This document shows positions 8,680 to 16,930 of a stretch of DNA of 64,000 nt, piece after piece. The position numbers were made by a program, and so were the translations under genes. The stretch's first letter is position 1, and the number at the start of each line of letters is the position of its first letter. The notes beneath the pieces are model-generated. The model was not told where the DNA came from and searched no databases. It was given only the letters and a program-made list of their open reading frames with translations. Source of the DNA: JALZVT01 sp039029135 (GTDB taxonomy: Bacteria; Pseudomonadota; Gammaproteobacteria; Pseudomonadales; Azotimanducaceae); the NCBI GenBank assembly GCA_039029135.1, contig JBCCGT010000002.1, forward strand, positions 1 through 64,000, given 5' to 3'.

Positions 8680-10989
8680 ATGTCTGAGGGGCTGACAGTC
8701 GTCGAGATTGGCGGTTACGCCGCTGGCTACGCCGGTCGACTGTTCGTCCACGCCGGCGCGGATGTGACACGGCTCGCCGTCGGCGACTCGAGTTCCTGCT
8801 GGGACAGTCAACGCTGGGCTAGCCAACGCGCGACGGATCTCTATCTGCACGCCGGCAAACGCCTTCGCGACGCGACCGTCGCGGCCGCCCGCGAGCTGAC
8901 CGCAGAGGCGGACGTGGTGATCTGCGAGGCTCCGACGGCAGACGCGATCGACGACATCGGCTTAACGAGTCTGACTCCGCGCGTGAGCGTCGCGCTGACC
9001 CCCTACGGCCTGACGGGACCGCGTTGTAACTGGCAATCCACTAATCACAGCCTGCTCGCCTGCGGCGGCTATACCGGCATCATGGGCGATCCCGGACGCG
9101 CGCCGCTCAGCCTGCCCGGTCACTATCTGGACTTTCAGACCGGCACCCTCGCCTACACCGCAGCGCTCGCGTCACTTTACGGTGCGGGTGTCGGTGAGCG
9201 CACGCCTGCGAGCCGCAACACCACGAGCGTCGATATCGCCAAGCTGGACACGCTGCTTGGCCTGACGCAGTTCACGAGCGTGCTGTACCACTGCGCGGGC
9301 GAGATTCGCACCCGACACGGCAGCGACTTTCATTTCGTCACGCCCAGCGATCTGTTTCGATGCAGCGATGGCTGGGTGTACGTCAACATCGTCCCCGCGT
9401 TTTGGGATGCGTTTACCCTCTGGCTGGAGCGGCCCGAACTGCTGGTGGACGAACGCTTTGCCGACAACGATAGGCGCATCGCAAACAAAAAAGAGCTGCA
9501 CGCAATCGTCGCGTCGATCGTCGCTAACCAGTCGACGGCGGAGCTGAGCGAACGCGCGGCCACCTGTCGTGTGCCCGTCGGTATCTATCACTCTATGGAC
9601 GCGGTTCTCGCGAATCCACATCTCGCGAGCCGCAATTTTTGGGCCCTGGACACCACAGCCAAAACCCAAACGAGCGAGCCGCTGCGCATCCCCCGCCTGC
9701 CGTTCAGCATCGAAAGATCAAGCGACGGCACCGCGGCGCGCGCAACGCCCCTGGAGCGTTGCGACGATGGATCGAGCGAGCGGGCTCCGCTTACCGGTCT
9801 GCGGATTCTGGATCTGACCCATGTCTGGGCTGGACCTCTGGGCGTGCGCTTTCTCGCGGACCTGGGCGCCGACGTGGTCAAGGTCGAAGCGCCCGCCAGC
9901 CGCGGTCCGCAGGTATTTCCCAGCCGCCCGCTCGGCGGCTGGCTGGGCGGCAGCGCGGGCGACGAGCCTTGGAACAACAACGCGATGTTCGCCAAGCTCG
10001 CACGCAATCGACGCGGCCTGAGCGTGGACCTGAAACAGGCGGAGGGGCGCTCGGCCTTTCTGCAGCTCGTAGCCGCCGCGGACGTGGTCATCGAGAATTT
10101 CAGCGCCCGCGTGATGACCGAGCTCGATCTGGATTTCGAGACGCTGCGTGAGGCAAACCCGAACATCGTCTACGTCACCATGCCCGGATTCGGGGCGAGC
10201 GGTCCGCTGCGCGATCGCGTCGCGTTCGGTCCCACCGTGGAGGTCATGTCCGGTCTGACGGCGATGATGGGCTACGGCCCCGACGAGCCGCGCAACACCG
10301 CCATGGCCCTGCCCGACCCGATCGGCGCAACCCACGCCGCGGCCGCGATCCTCAGCGCCGTGCGACAGCGCGACGCAGCCAGCGGCGCGCAGCGGGTCGA
10401 AATGTCGCTGCACGAGGGCATCGTTGCCTTCAACGGACCGTGGCTGATCGATGCGCAGCTCGGCCCGGCGCCGACATCGCTCGGCAACGCACACCCGAAC
10501 ATGGCGCCGCACGGCGTCTATCCAGCGCAGGGTGATGACGCCTGGTTGGCGCTGGGCTGCCGGGACGATGTGGACTGGCGCGGCCTCTGTGCGCTGCTGC
10601 CCGAGCTGAACGCGGAGCTGACGCAGCAGCAGCGTCGCGCAACGCAGGACTCGATCGACGCCAGCATCGCGGCGTGGACCAATACGCTCGACAAGCACGC
10701 CGCCGTGGCGGTACTGCAGCAACACGGCGTACCCGCGGCCGCCGTCAATACGATGCCGGATATCGTCGCCGATCCGCAGGTTGCGGCGCGGGAGTGCTTC
10801 GTGACCTACGAACGCTTTGACGTGCCGATGCCGGGCAATCCGATCAGGATGGGCGGTAGCGCCGCCGCCATGCGCCCCTGCCCGCGGCTCGGCGAACACA
10901 ACGCCGAGGTGCTGCGAGACTGGCTCGGCTGGGACGACGACGCCATCGCCGCCTGCGCCAACGCACTGGCCGACAAGCCGCCGGCCTGA
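8680..10989 (+). CDS. Fused two-domain CaiB/BaiF family (class III) CoA-transferase
   Basis: At 769 residues this is about twice the usual ~400 for the family, and it contains two complete CaiB-like halves: residues 1-~355 and ~368-769. The second half restarts with 'LTGLRILDLTHVWAGPLGVRFLADLGADVVKVE', a textbook N-terminus. The catalytic Asp is present in both halves: Asp151 in 'GHYLDFQTGT' and the Asp of 'ALPDPIGATHAA' near residue 545. Class III enzymes move CoA between carboxylic acids through mixed-anhydride intermediates and are interlocked dimers, so the fusion likely forms a built-in dimer. The acid substrate is unknown. It sits alone between the methyltransferase and a convergent sulfotransferase gene. 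Confidence 0.88.
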   Translation: MSEGLTVVEIGGYAAGYAGRLFVHAGADVTRLAVGDSSSCWDSQRWASQRATDLYLHAGKRLRDATVAAARELTAEADVVICEAPTADAIDDIGLTSLTPRVSVALTPYGLTGPRCNWQSTNHSLLACGGYTGIMGDPGRAPLSLPGHYLDFQTGTLAYTAALASLYGAGVGERTPASRNTTSVDIAKLDTLLGLTQFTSVLYHCAGEIRTRHGSDFHFVTPSDLFRCSDGWVYVNIVPAFWDAFTLWLERPELLVDERFADNDRRIANKKELHAIVASIVANQSTAELSERAATCRVPVGIYHSMDAVLANPHLASRNFWALDTTAKTQTSEPLRIPRLPFSIERSSDGTAARATPLERCDDGSSERAPLTGLRILDLTHVWAGPLGVRFLADLGADVVKVEAPASRGPQVFPSRPLGGWLGGSAGDEPWNNNAMFAKLARNRRGLSVDLKQAEGRSAFLQLVAAADVVIENFSARVMTELDLDFETLREANPNIVYVTMPGFGASGPLRDRVAFGPTVEVMSGLTAMMGYGPDEPRNTAMALPDPIGATHAAAAILSAVRQRDAASGAQRVEMSLHEGIVAFNGPWLIDAQLGPAPTSLGNAHPNMAPHGVYPAQGDDAWLALGCRDDVDWRGLCALLPELNAELTQQQRRATQDSIDASIAAWTNTLDKHAAVAVLQQHGVPAAAVNTMPDIVADPQVAARECFVTYERFDVPMPGNPIRMGGSAAAMRPCPRLGEHNAEVLRDWLGWDDDAIAACANALADKPPA

Positions 10990-11016
10990 GCGAGCAGACT
11001 GTTCTTCAACAGCCGG

Positions 11017-13089
11017 CTAATCCGCGCCGGTCAGCTCGATGCCGTAGGCCGCGCAGATTTCCTCGCCCAGCCCGCGCTTCAGCGGCGTGAGCCACGCCTC
11101 AAACGGTCGCCACGCGTCAAGCGCGGTGCGGAAGATCGGCTGCCTGACCTGCTCGGAGCTCGGCGTCCGCACGCTGCGCTCGGTCTCGTGAAAGTCCAGA
11201 CAAGCCTGTTCGAACGGCAGCCCACAGAACTCCAGCAGCGCGCGCACCTCGCCCTCCAGATCATCGACGAGCGCCTCGTGCTGAACGCGATGCACGAACC
11301 CGGGCAGCACGCTGTCCCAGTGCGCCATCAGGCGAACGTATTCGCGGTAGTAGTTGCCGAGTTCGAACAGGTCGTAGGTGAACTCCTGGCCCTCGCCGAA
11401 GAGCTGCTTGAAGCAGCTAAAGCCGCAGGACATCGGATGCCGGCGCGCATCGATGACCTTCGCGTTGGGCAGGATGAGCTTCAGCAGGCCGATGTGGAAA
11501 AAGTTGTTCGGGTGCTTATCGATGAAGTACGCCGCCTCGCCCCGCAGGCTGCGCGTTTGTTCCAGATACTGCTCGCCGAAGCGGCGGAACAGCTCAGGCG
11601 TTAGCTCCCCAAGCACGCGCGGATAGGGCGGCAGAGAGGACGCGTCGCCGTCGAACGCCCGCCGTGAACCACCTGCCCCGCGGCGCAGCCGCTGGGTGAG
11701 CGCGGGAATGTGCGGCAGCTCCATCGTGCCGTCGACCGCGCTGTGCGAAGCGAGGATCTGTTCCAGCAGCGTCGAGCCGGCGCGGGGCAGGCCGACTATG
11801 AATATCGGGTCGGGGGCGGGTGCGCCGATACCCGCACGCGCGGCAAAGAACTCGGCGCTGCACAGCTCGATCTGCGCATCGGCCCTCAGGCGCAGGAACT
11901 CGGGGGTGTGCATCACGCTGTCATGCTGCAGCTTGTTACCGCGAGCGTAGTGTTCGAACGCGACCCCGGGTTCGCCGCGGTCCTCGTACGCCTTGCCGAG
12001 CGCGAAATTCAGGCCAATCCGGTCGTTCGTCGCCGTGCCGGGGTCCTCGTTTAGGGCGCGCATGCGCTCGAGCTCGCCATCCGGAAAGCGATAACGCTTG
12101 GTGTTGGCAAGCGACCAATAGGCGTCGCCGTGATCGGCCTTGATGTCGTAGGCGCGACGATAGGCGTCGATGGCCTCGTCCAGGCGCCCGACGGTCTTCA
12201 GCGCATGACCGCGCATCACGTGCAGTTGGTACTGTCCCTGCGTGGCTCCCAGCACCCGGTCGTAGGCCGCAAGCGCCGCGTCGAAGTCGCCGACGCCGGC
12301 CGCCGCGTTGGCGTGCAGCGCGAGGAACGCGTGGTTGTCGGGCTGAGCGGCGACCAGTTCGGCGGTCAGCGCGTGCGCGGTTGAGAACTGCTGCATGCGC
12401 AGCTTCAGATTGGCGAGGTCGTAGCAGATTTGCCGCGACCGCGGTTCGAGCGCCCGGGCGGTCTCCAGCAGGAATTCGGCGTCGGGGAGTCTGGAACGCT
12501 CGATCTCGATCTTCGCCAGCGTCCGCATGCCCTCGATGTGGCGCGGTTCGCCGCGCAGGAAAGCACGACACACCTCGCCGGCATCCTTCACGCGGCCTTC
12601 GTACAGCAGGCTCTGCGCGCCCAGCAGCTGCGCCGGCAGGCCGCCGAAGTAGTCCATCTGCGTGCGCACATGGTGCAGCTTGCGCGCGTGTGCCTCCGTT
12701 TGCGATTGGCCGCCGTCGCGCTTCAGGACGTAAAGATTCTCCAGCGCTCGCCAGCTTGCGACCAGCGTCGGATTGCTCAGCGTCGCCAGCTCGTAGGCGG
12801 CGCTCGCCTCCGTGAAGTCGTTGGCGGACAGGTGCAGGTGGCCCCGCTCCTGCCAGGCACGCGCGTGCTGGGGATCAAGCTCGCGCAGCGCATCGAGCGC
12901 GGCAAACGCGTCCGCGTTGCGTTCGGCATAGCGGCAGGCGACGGCCCGCAGATACAACAAGGCGACACGGTCGGTCTTTGCGAGCGCATCGCCCTCAAGC
13001 GCAGCGGCCGCCTGTTCGGCCGCCGCCTCGAAGTCCGCACGCTCAATGAGCGCCTGCACCGCACGGCGCACCTCGACAGAGGCGGACAT
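11017..13089 (-). CDS. TPR-repeat sulfotransferase
   Basis: In this 690-residue protein, residues ~1-420 are tetratricopeptide helices (several A-x-x-A-Y patterns such as 'GRLDEAIDAYRRAYDIKADHGDAY'). They are followed by a sulfotransferase domain with the PAPS 5'-phosphate loop 'PIFIVGLPRAGSTLLEQIL' at residues 429-446 and 'VIDARRHPMSCGFSCFKQLF' as the 3'-phosphate region. It should transfer sulfate from PAPS to a protein or small-molecule acceptor held by the TPR part. It lies 18 bases after the TonB-dependent receptor gene on the same strand, so the two are probably co-expressed. The acceptor cannot be read from sequence. Confidence 0.85.
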   Translation of the reverse strand: MSASVEVRRAVQALIERADFEAAAEQAAAALEGDALAKTDRVALLYLRAVACRYAERNADAFAALDALRELDPQHARAWQERGHLHLSANDFTEASAAYELATLSNPTLVASWRALENLYVLKRDGGQSQTEAHARKLHHVRTQMDYFGGLPAQLLGAQSLLYEGRVKDAGEVCRAFLRGEPRHIEGMRTLAKIEIERSRLPDAEFLLETARALEPRSRQICYDLANLKLRMQQFSTAHALTAELVAAQPDNHAFLALHANAAAGVGDFDAALAAYDRVLGATQGQYQLHVMRGHALKTVGRLDEAIDAYRRAYDIKADHGDAYWSLANTKRYRFPDGELERMRALNEDPGTATNDRIGLNFALGKAYEDRGEPGVAFEHYARGNKLQHDSVMHTPEFLRLRADAQIELCSAEFFAARAGIGAPAPDPIFIVGLPRAGSTLLEQILASHSAVDGTMELPHIPALTQRLRRGAGGSRRAFDGDASSLPPYPRVLGELTPELFRRFGEQYLEQTRSLRGEAAYFIDKHPNNFFHIGLLKLILPNAKVIDARRHPMSCGFSCFKQLFGEGQEFTYDLFELGNYYREYVRLMAHWDSVLPGFVHRVQHEALVDDLEGEVRALLEFCGLPFEQACLDFHETERSVRTPSSEQVRQPIFRTALDAWRPFEAWLTPLKRGLGEEICAAYGIELTGAD

Positions 13090-13107
13090 GTGGGGCCCCG
13101 ATGCGCC

Positions 13108-15945
13108 CTAGTTGAAGTCGTAGCCGAAGCGCAGCCCGACCGTCCGCGGACGGTTGGTCGTAACGCTCGGCGTGTAGTCCGTGGCGTTGACGTTGAGCTG
13201 GGCACGTTCGTTGAAGAGATTGTTCACGAACAGCTCCGCGCTCCAACTATCGCGCTTCACGCCGACGCCGACGTTAACCAACACATACTCTTCCTGCTCG
13301 TAGCGACCGGCGCGAAAACGCGTATCGCCGTTGCCGTCGACGCCAACGAAGCTGGTATCGACCACGGAGGCGAGATCATCGCCCTCCAGCGCGGTACCGC
13401 AGAATCCGCCCTCGTCTTTGATCGTCAGGCCGCTGGGCGCGCCGAAGACCTGCTGCGTGACGTCTTCGACGAAGTACGCGTCACAGGTCGAGCCCGAACG
13501 ACTGCTGCCCGTGTACGTGACCGCGGCGCGAGCGTACGCGTCGGTGCCACCCGCCAGCGGGAAGTCGTAGCGAGCGCGCAGGTTGGCCCGGAACTTCGCG
13601 GTCCACGGCAGGCGACTGCCTTCGGCGACCACGATCTCGTTGAGCTGCGGATTGATTCGAGACAGCTCGTTGTCGACCCAGCTGGCCGCACCGCTGATCG
13701 TCAGGCGATCGGTCGCGAGCCAAGTGAAGTCGACGTCCAGTCCCTGTACCTCCGCGTCGCCCGCGTTCTCGATGAACACGAGAAACGCGACGTTCGCCGG
13801 GTCGAAGCGCGAGACCTGCAGATCACTGATGTCCGAGGTATACCAGGTCGCGTTCACCTGCAGCGTTTTCTCGAGGAAGCTGCCCTTCATGCCGACCTCG
13901 AAGTTTTCGAGATCGTCGGTGCGTGCGATCGCGGGCACGAGATAGCCCTGGTAGACGCCGGTCTGGTTGCCCGACGGGGTACCGGCGTTGCGATTCACGG
14001 TCTGCGGCCGGAAGCCCTCGGACCAGGTCGTGAACAGCATGACGTCGTCGGTGACGTCCCAGCTCAGGGTCGCCCTGAAAATGGTGTCGTTCTGATTGAT
14101 GACGCCGTCGCGATTGAGGCCATCGATGAAGAAGCTGCCGTTGGCCACACCGTCGGCAATCAGACCCGCGTTGCCCGCCGAGTAGAAAGTCTCGAGATCG
14201 GCCACGTTGCCGCTCGCCTCGAAGGCGCCCAGCGCCTCCAGCCGCTGCGATACGCGGTTGTCGAAACTCTGGCCGTCGCAGGGCTGGATCGTTGCGAACT
14301 TACACCCGAAGGAGGAGCCGGTTGAGCCCTGAAACTCCGAGTCGAGGTCGTAGTAGCGCGCACCGAAGCTCGCCGTGATCTGGTTCGTCAGGTCGACGCT
14401 GACCTCGCCGAACACAGCGATCTGTTCTTCTTCGCGCTTGAAGTTATTGACGAAGATGGTGTCCGGGCCGCGGCCGAACGGGTTATCGACCCCGTCCACC
14501 GTGCTGACGATGTTGCTGGCCGTCGGCGGCGTGCTGCCCGGATCGGTGATCGTGCCCGGCGCAGAAGAAACGACGTAGCCGGCGTCGACCGCACCGGGAT
14601 ACTGGAACTGACCGTCCGAGATGGTCTCCTGCTTGTCGAAGAACACACCGGCGGTGACGCGCACGCGATCCACGGGATCCCAGTTGACGCGCAGCTCGTG
14701 GGTCTGGCGCTCGTTGGTCGTGTTCTCCACGTACTGCTTGGTCGGGTCGAAACACTCGCTGTAGTTCGAGTAGCCGCCGGTGCAGATGTAGTAGGCCTGA
14801 TAGCCGCCGCCGTTGGTGTAGCCCGTGTAGTCCTGGGTATAGAACACGTCGCGATCGAGGTAGCCGCCGGTGTAAATCACATCCAGCTCGCTGATGCGAC
14901 CCTCGAGCGTCCAGGTAGTCAGTCCGAACTCGTCCTGATTGCGCGACGGGGTAAAGCGATTCACCGCGTCTTCCTGGCCCAGCACCGGGTCGTACTCGAA
15001 CACGCCCTCGGTCTTCAGCCGCTGGTTGGTGTGCTGAACCAGCAGATCCCAGTCTTCATTGATGATGAACGACGCCCCGATCCGAGCGCCGGTGTAAGTC
15101 GCCTCGTTGAAGTCGTCTTCCACAAGACCAGAGTTGTTGGCGCTCGCCATGGTCGCGCGTACGCCACCGCAGCTGCCGCCGATCGGATCGTCGACCGCCG
15201 GATCGCCGGTACAGATGTGTGCGGCGGAAGAGATCTGGTTGCGGTTCATGACCTCGATGTTGCCGGTGTAGGTACCCAGCTCGTTGTCGATCCAGCCGCC
15301 GGCCCGATCGCTGTAGGCCGCAACGCGCACCGCCAGCTTCTCGCTCAGCGGCAGATTCAGGAACGCCTCGACCGCGGTGCTCGGCTCGCCGCCCGCGGTG
15401 AAGGCCATCTTGGTATCGATGCCCGCATCAAACCCGTCGTGCTGGGGCTTGTTCGTAATCAGGCGCACGGTGCCGGTCTGAGAGCTGGCGCCGAACAGCG
15501 TGCCCTGCGGCCCGGCCAGCACCTCGATGCGTTCCAGGTCGGTCGAGTAGATATCGAGGTTACGGCCGCCGAAAGAAACAGGCTGCTCGTCCTGATAGAG
15601 CGCTACGGCCGGTGCCGAACCCTGGATCGACGACACGGTGATGGCGGACTGTTCGGTCGCCGCGCCGCGGATGTACAGCTCTGCCTGGCCCGGTCCGCGA
15701 CCGGAAAACACGACGTTCGGCAGGTACTGCACGTACTCATCGAAATTGTCGATGCCGAGCTCGTCGATGTCGTCGCCCTGCATCGCCGTGACGGCGACAG
15801 CAATGTCCTGAATGGATTCGGCGCGCTTGGTGGCCGTGACCACAATCTCTTCGATCGCCTTCTGCTCGGCAGCAATGGCTGCGCCGGGCAGCGTGGCGAT
15901 AGCAGCCAGGACCGCCTGGCTGACGGGTGTGCGTTCGAAACGCAT
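13108..15945 (-). CDS. TonB-dependent outer-membrane receptor
   Basis: The 945-residue protein has a signal peptide (residues 1-~25, ending 'GAAIAAEQ'), a TonB box ('EEIVVTATKR' at ~31-40), a plug domain (~50-160, with 'IEVLAGPQGTLFGASSQTGTVRLIT') and a 22-strand barrel ending 'RTVGLRFGYDFN'. Cys-containing extracellular loops are visible ('HICTGDPAVDDPIGGSCGG', 'YYICTGGYSNYSECFD'). It imports a nutrient using TonB energy. The ligand is unknown; no siderophore or glycan genes adjoin. The leader contains a good ribosome site (GGGGA) and two 21-base direct repeats. Confidence 0.93.
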   Translation of the reverse strand: MRFERTPVSQAVLAAIATLPGAAIAAEQKAIEEIVVTATKRAESIQDIAVAVTAMQGDDIDELGIDNFDEYVQYLPNVVFSGRGPGQAELYIRGAATEQSAITVSSIQGSAPAVALYQDEQPVSFGGRNLDIYSTDLERIEVLAGPQGTLFGASSQTGTVRLITNKPQHDGFDAGIDTKMAFTAGGEPSTAVEAFLNLPLSEKLAVRVAAYSDRAGGWIDNELGTYTGNIEVMNRNQISSAAHICTGDPAVDDPIGGSCGGVRATMASANNSGLVEDDFNEATYTGARIGASFIINEDWDLLVQHTNQRLKTEGVFEYDPVLGQEDAVNRFTPSRNQDEFGLTTWTLEGRISELDVIYTGGYLDRDVFYTQDYTGYTNGGGYQAYYICTGGYSNYSECFDPTKQYVENTTNERQTHELRVNWDPVDRVRVTAGVFFDKQETISDGQFQYPGAVDAGYVVSSAPGTITDPGSTPPTASNIVSTVDGVDNPFGRGPDTIFVNNFKREEEQIAVFGEVSVDLTNQITASFGARYYDLDSEFQGSTGSSFGCKFATIQPCDGQSFDNRVSQRLEALGAFEASGNVADLETFYSAGNAGLIADGVANGSFFIDGLNRDGVINQNDTIFRATLSWDVTDDVMLFTTWSEGFRPQTVNRNAGTPSGNQTGVYQGYLVPAIARTDDLENFEVGMKGSFLEKTLQVNATWYTSDISDLQVSRFDPANVAFLVFIENAGDAEVQGLDVDFTWLATDRLTISGAASWVDNELSRINPQLNEIVVAEGSRLPWTAKFRANLRARYDFPLAGGTDAYARAAVTYTGSSRSGSTCDAYFVEDVTQQVFGAPSGLTIKDEGGFCGTALEGDDLASVVDTSFVGVDGNGDTRFRAGRYEQEEYVLVNVGVGVKRDSWSAELFVNNLFNERAQLNVNATDYTPSVTTNRPRTVGLRFGYDFN

Positions 15946-15966
15946 AGTGTTCCCCTCAAATGTTCT

Positions 15967-16010
15967 TTTCTTGTCCTGTGTGGGATCGGCTTCTTTTCCC
16001 GTTTGGGATC
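15967..16010 (-). repeat. Two 21-base direct repeats in the TonB receptor leader
   Basis: Read on the minus strand, copies at 15990-16010 and 15967-15987 both follow GATCCCAnACnGGAnAAGAA; they differ at four positions and are offset by 23 bases. They lie 22-65 bases upstream of the receptor ATG. Spacing of about two helical turns suits tandem regulator binding on one DNA face; an untranslated-RNA role is also possible. Confidence 0.6.
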
Positions 16011-16374
16011 AGAGTTCCTGCCGGCCCCAGATTAGCGGGATTCCTGTCGGACAAAAACACAGGTGAGCTATGCCGCGAGGCCTTCACCCGGTGCAGCCCC
16101 TTCGCATCAGAAGGAATTGCTGCGCTTTATCCATTCGTACTCAAACCTTTTGAAGCCGCCTGTTGAGGCGCGCGACGGACATGCTGTGCACCCGCGCGTC
16201 CACGTCCGGATTCGCCTGCTGTCCACAGGTTTCGCCGGATTAGGCGCCTACGATCGGACAATATCCCTCATAAAATGCCCAACCGGGCGCGAGTCTAGCA
16301 CGTTCGCCGCGCCATATTTCGCGGCAGACCAGGGTTTCGTCCGACAGCCTGGTCGCGCGCAATGAAGATTTTAC

Positions 16375-16386
16375 TTTGCATACAAA
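16375..16386. promoter_or_regulatory. Possible MarR operator TTTGcataCAAA
   Basis: This short perfect inverted repeat (arms TTTG/CAAA, 4-base centre) lies about 40 bases upstream of the MarR start in an AT-rich patch within a GC-rich genome. MarR-family sites are usually short AT-rich palindromes close to their own gene. The arms are short, so chance is possible. Confidence 0.35.
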
Positions 16387-16426
16387 CTAATCGATCCTTG
16401 CAGGCGCTTCCGAACGAAACTAATCC

Positions 16427-16930
16427 ATGGACCAACAAGATCAGGTGCTCGTCACGCTGCGACAGATCATCCGCGCGACCGACCTGTATTCGCGCCAACT
16501 CAGCAAGAAATCCGGCCTCACCGCGCCGCAGCTTCTGGTCATCCGCGCGGTCAACGACCTGGGCGAGGTCCCCCTGTCGACGCTGTCGGCCGACATCAGC
16601 CTCAGTCAGGGCACCGTGTCGTCCATCCTCGACCGGCTGGAAGATCGCGGTATTGTGCGCCGCGAGCGCAGCCGCGCCGACAAGCGCGTCGTCCACGCCG
16701 TGCTCACCGATGCCGGGCGCAGCGCCCTCGACGCAGCACCGAAACCGCTGCAGGACGTGTTCAGCGATCGCTTCGAGGCGCTGGAAGAATGGGAGAAGTC
16801 GATGATCGTGGCGTCGCTGCAGCGCGTCGCGACGATGATGAACGCCGAGCGGCTAGACGCCTCGCCCATGCTGCACGTCGGCGTGCCCGACGCGACGCCG
16901 CAGAGCGGCGAAGGCTACCCCGCAGACTAG
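16427..16930 (+). CDS. MarR family transcriptional regulator
   Basis: This 167-residue protein has a winged helix-turn-helix: 'GLTAPQLLVIRAVNDLGEVPLSTLSADISLSQGTVSSILDRLEDRGIV' spans residues ~30-75, followed by the wing 'RRERSRADKRVVHAVLTDAG'. The N-terminal 'IIRATDLYSRQLSKKSGLTAPQLLVIR' resembles the EctR/CosR group, which controls compatible-solute genes in other gammaproteobacteria; this assignment is inference. The gene is divergent from the TonB receptor. Its TAG stop shares a single CTAG with the TAG stop of the convergent MscS gene. Target candidates are itself, the receptor operon or the channel. Confidence 0.85.
   Translation: MDQQDQVLVTLRQIIRATDLYSRQLSKKSGLTAPQLLVIRAVNDLGEVPLSTLSADISLSQGTVSSILDRLEDRGIVRRERSRADKRVVHAVLTDAGRSALDAAPKPLQDVFSDRFEALEEWEKSMIVASLQRVATMMNAERLDASPMLHVGVPDATPQSGEGYPAD

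Larger units (their letters stand above)
15946..16426. other. Divergent regulatory region between the TonB receptor and the MarR regulator
   Basis: This 481-base stretch has no convincing gene. It holds a pair of 21-base direct repeats next to the receptor start (15967-16010) and a short inverted repeat before marR (16375-16386). The middle part (about 16011-16370) shows no clear coding signal, repeat or stem. Small open frames crossing it have no ribosome site and no recognisable product. Confidence 0.5.

Noticed and set aside
10975..11020. Terminator between the CoA-transferase and sulfotransferase genes
   Set aside because: GCCGGC occurs twice, but the intervening loop is long and no T-tract is present.
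12430..14325. A 631-codon plus-strand open frame
   Set aside because: It is antisense to the TPR-sulfotransferase and TonB-receptor genes, spans the boundary of both, and its protein (Arg/Val/Ala-rich) has no family pattern. Long antisense frames are common at this GC content.
14698..16035. A 445-codon plus-strand open frame
   Set aside because: Antisense shadow of the TonB receptor that also runs into its promoter region.
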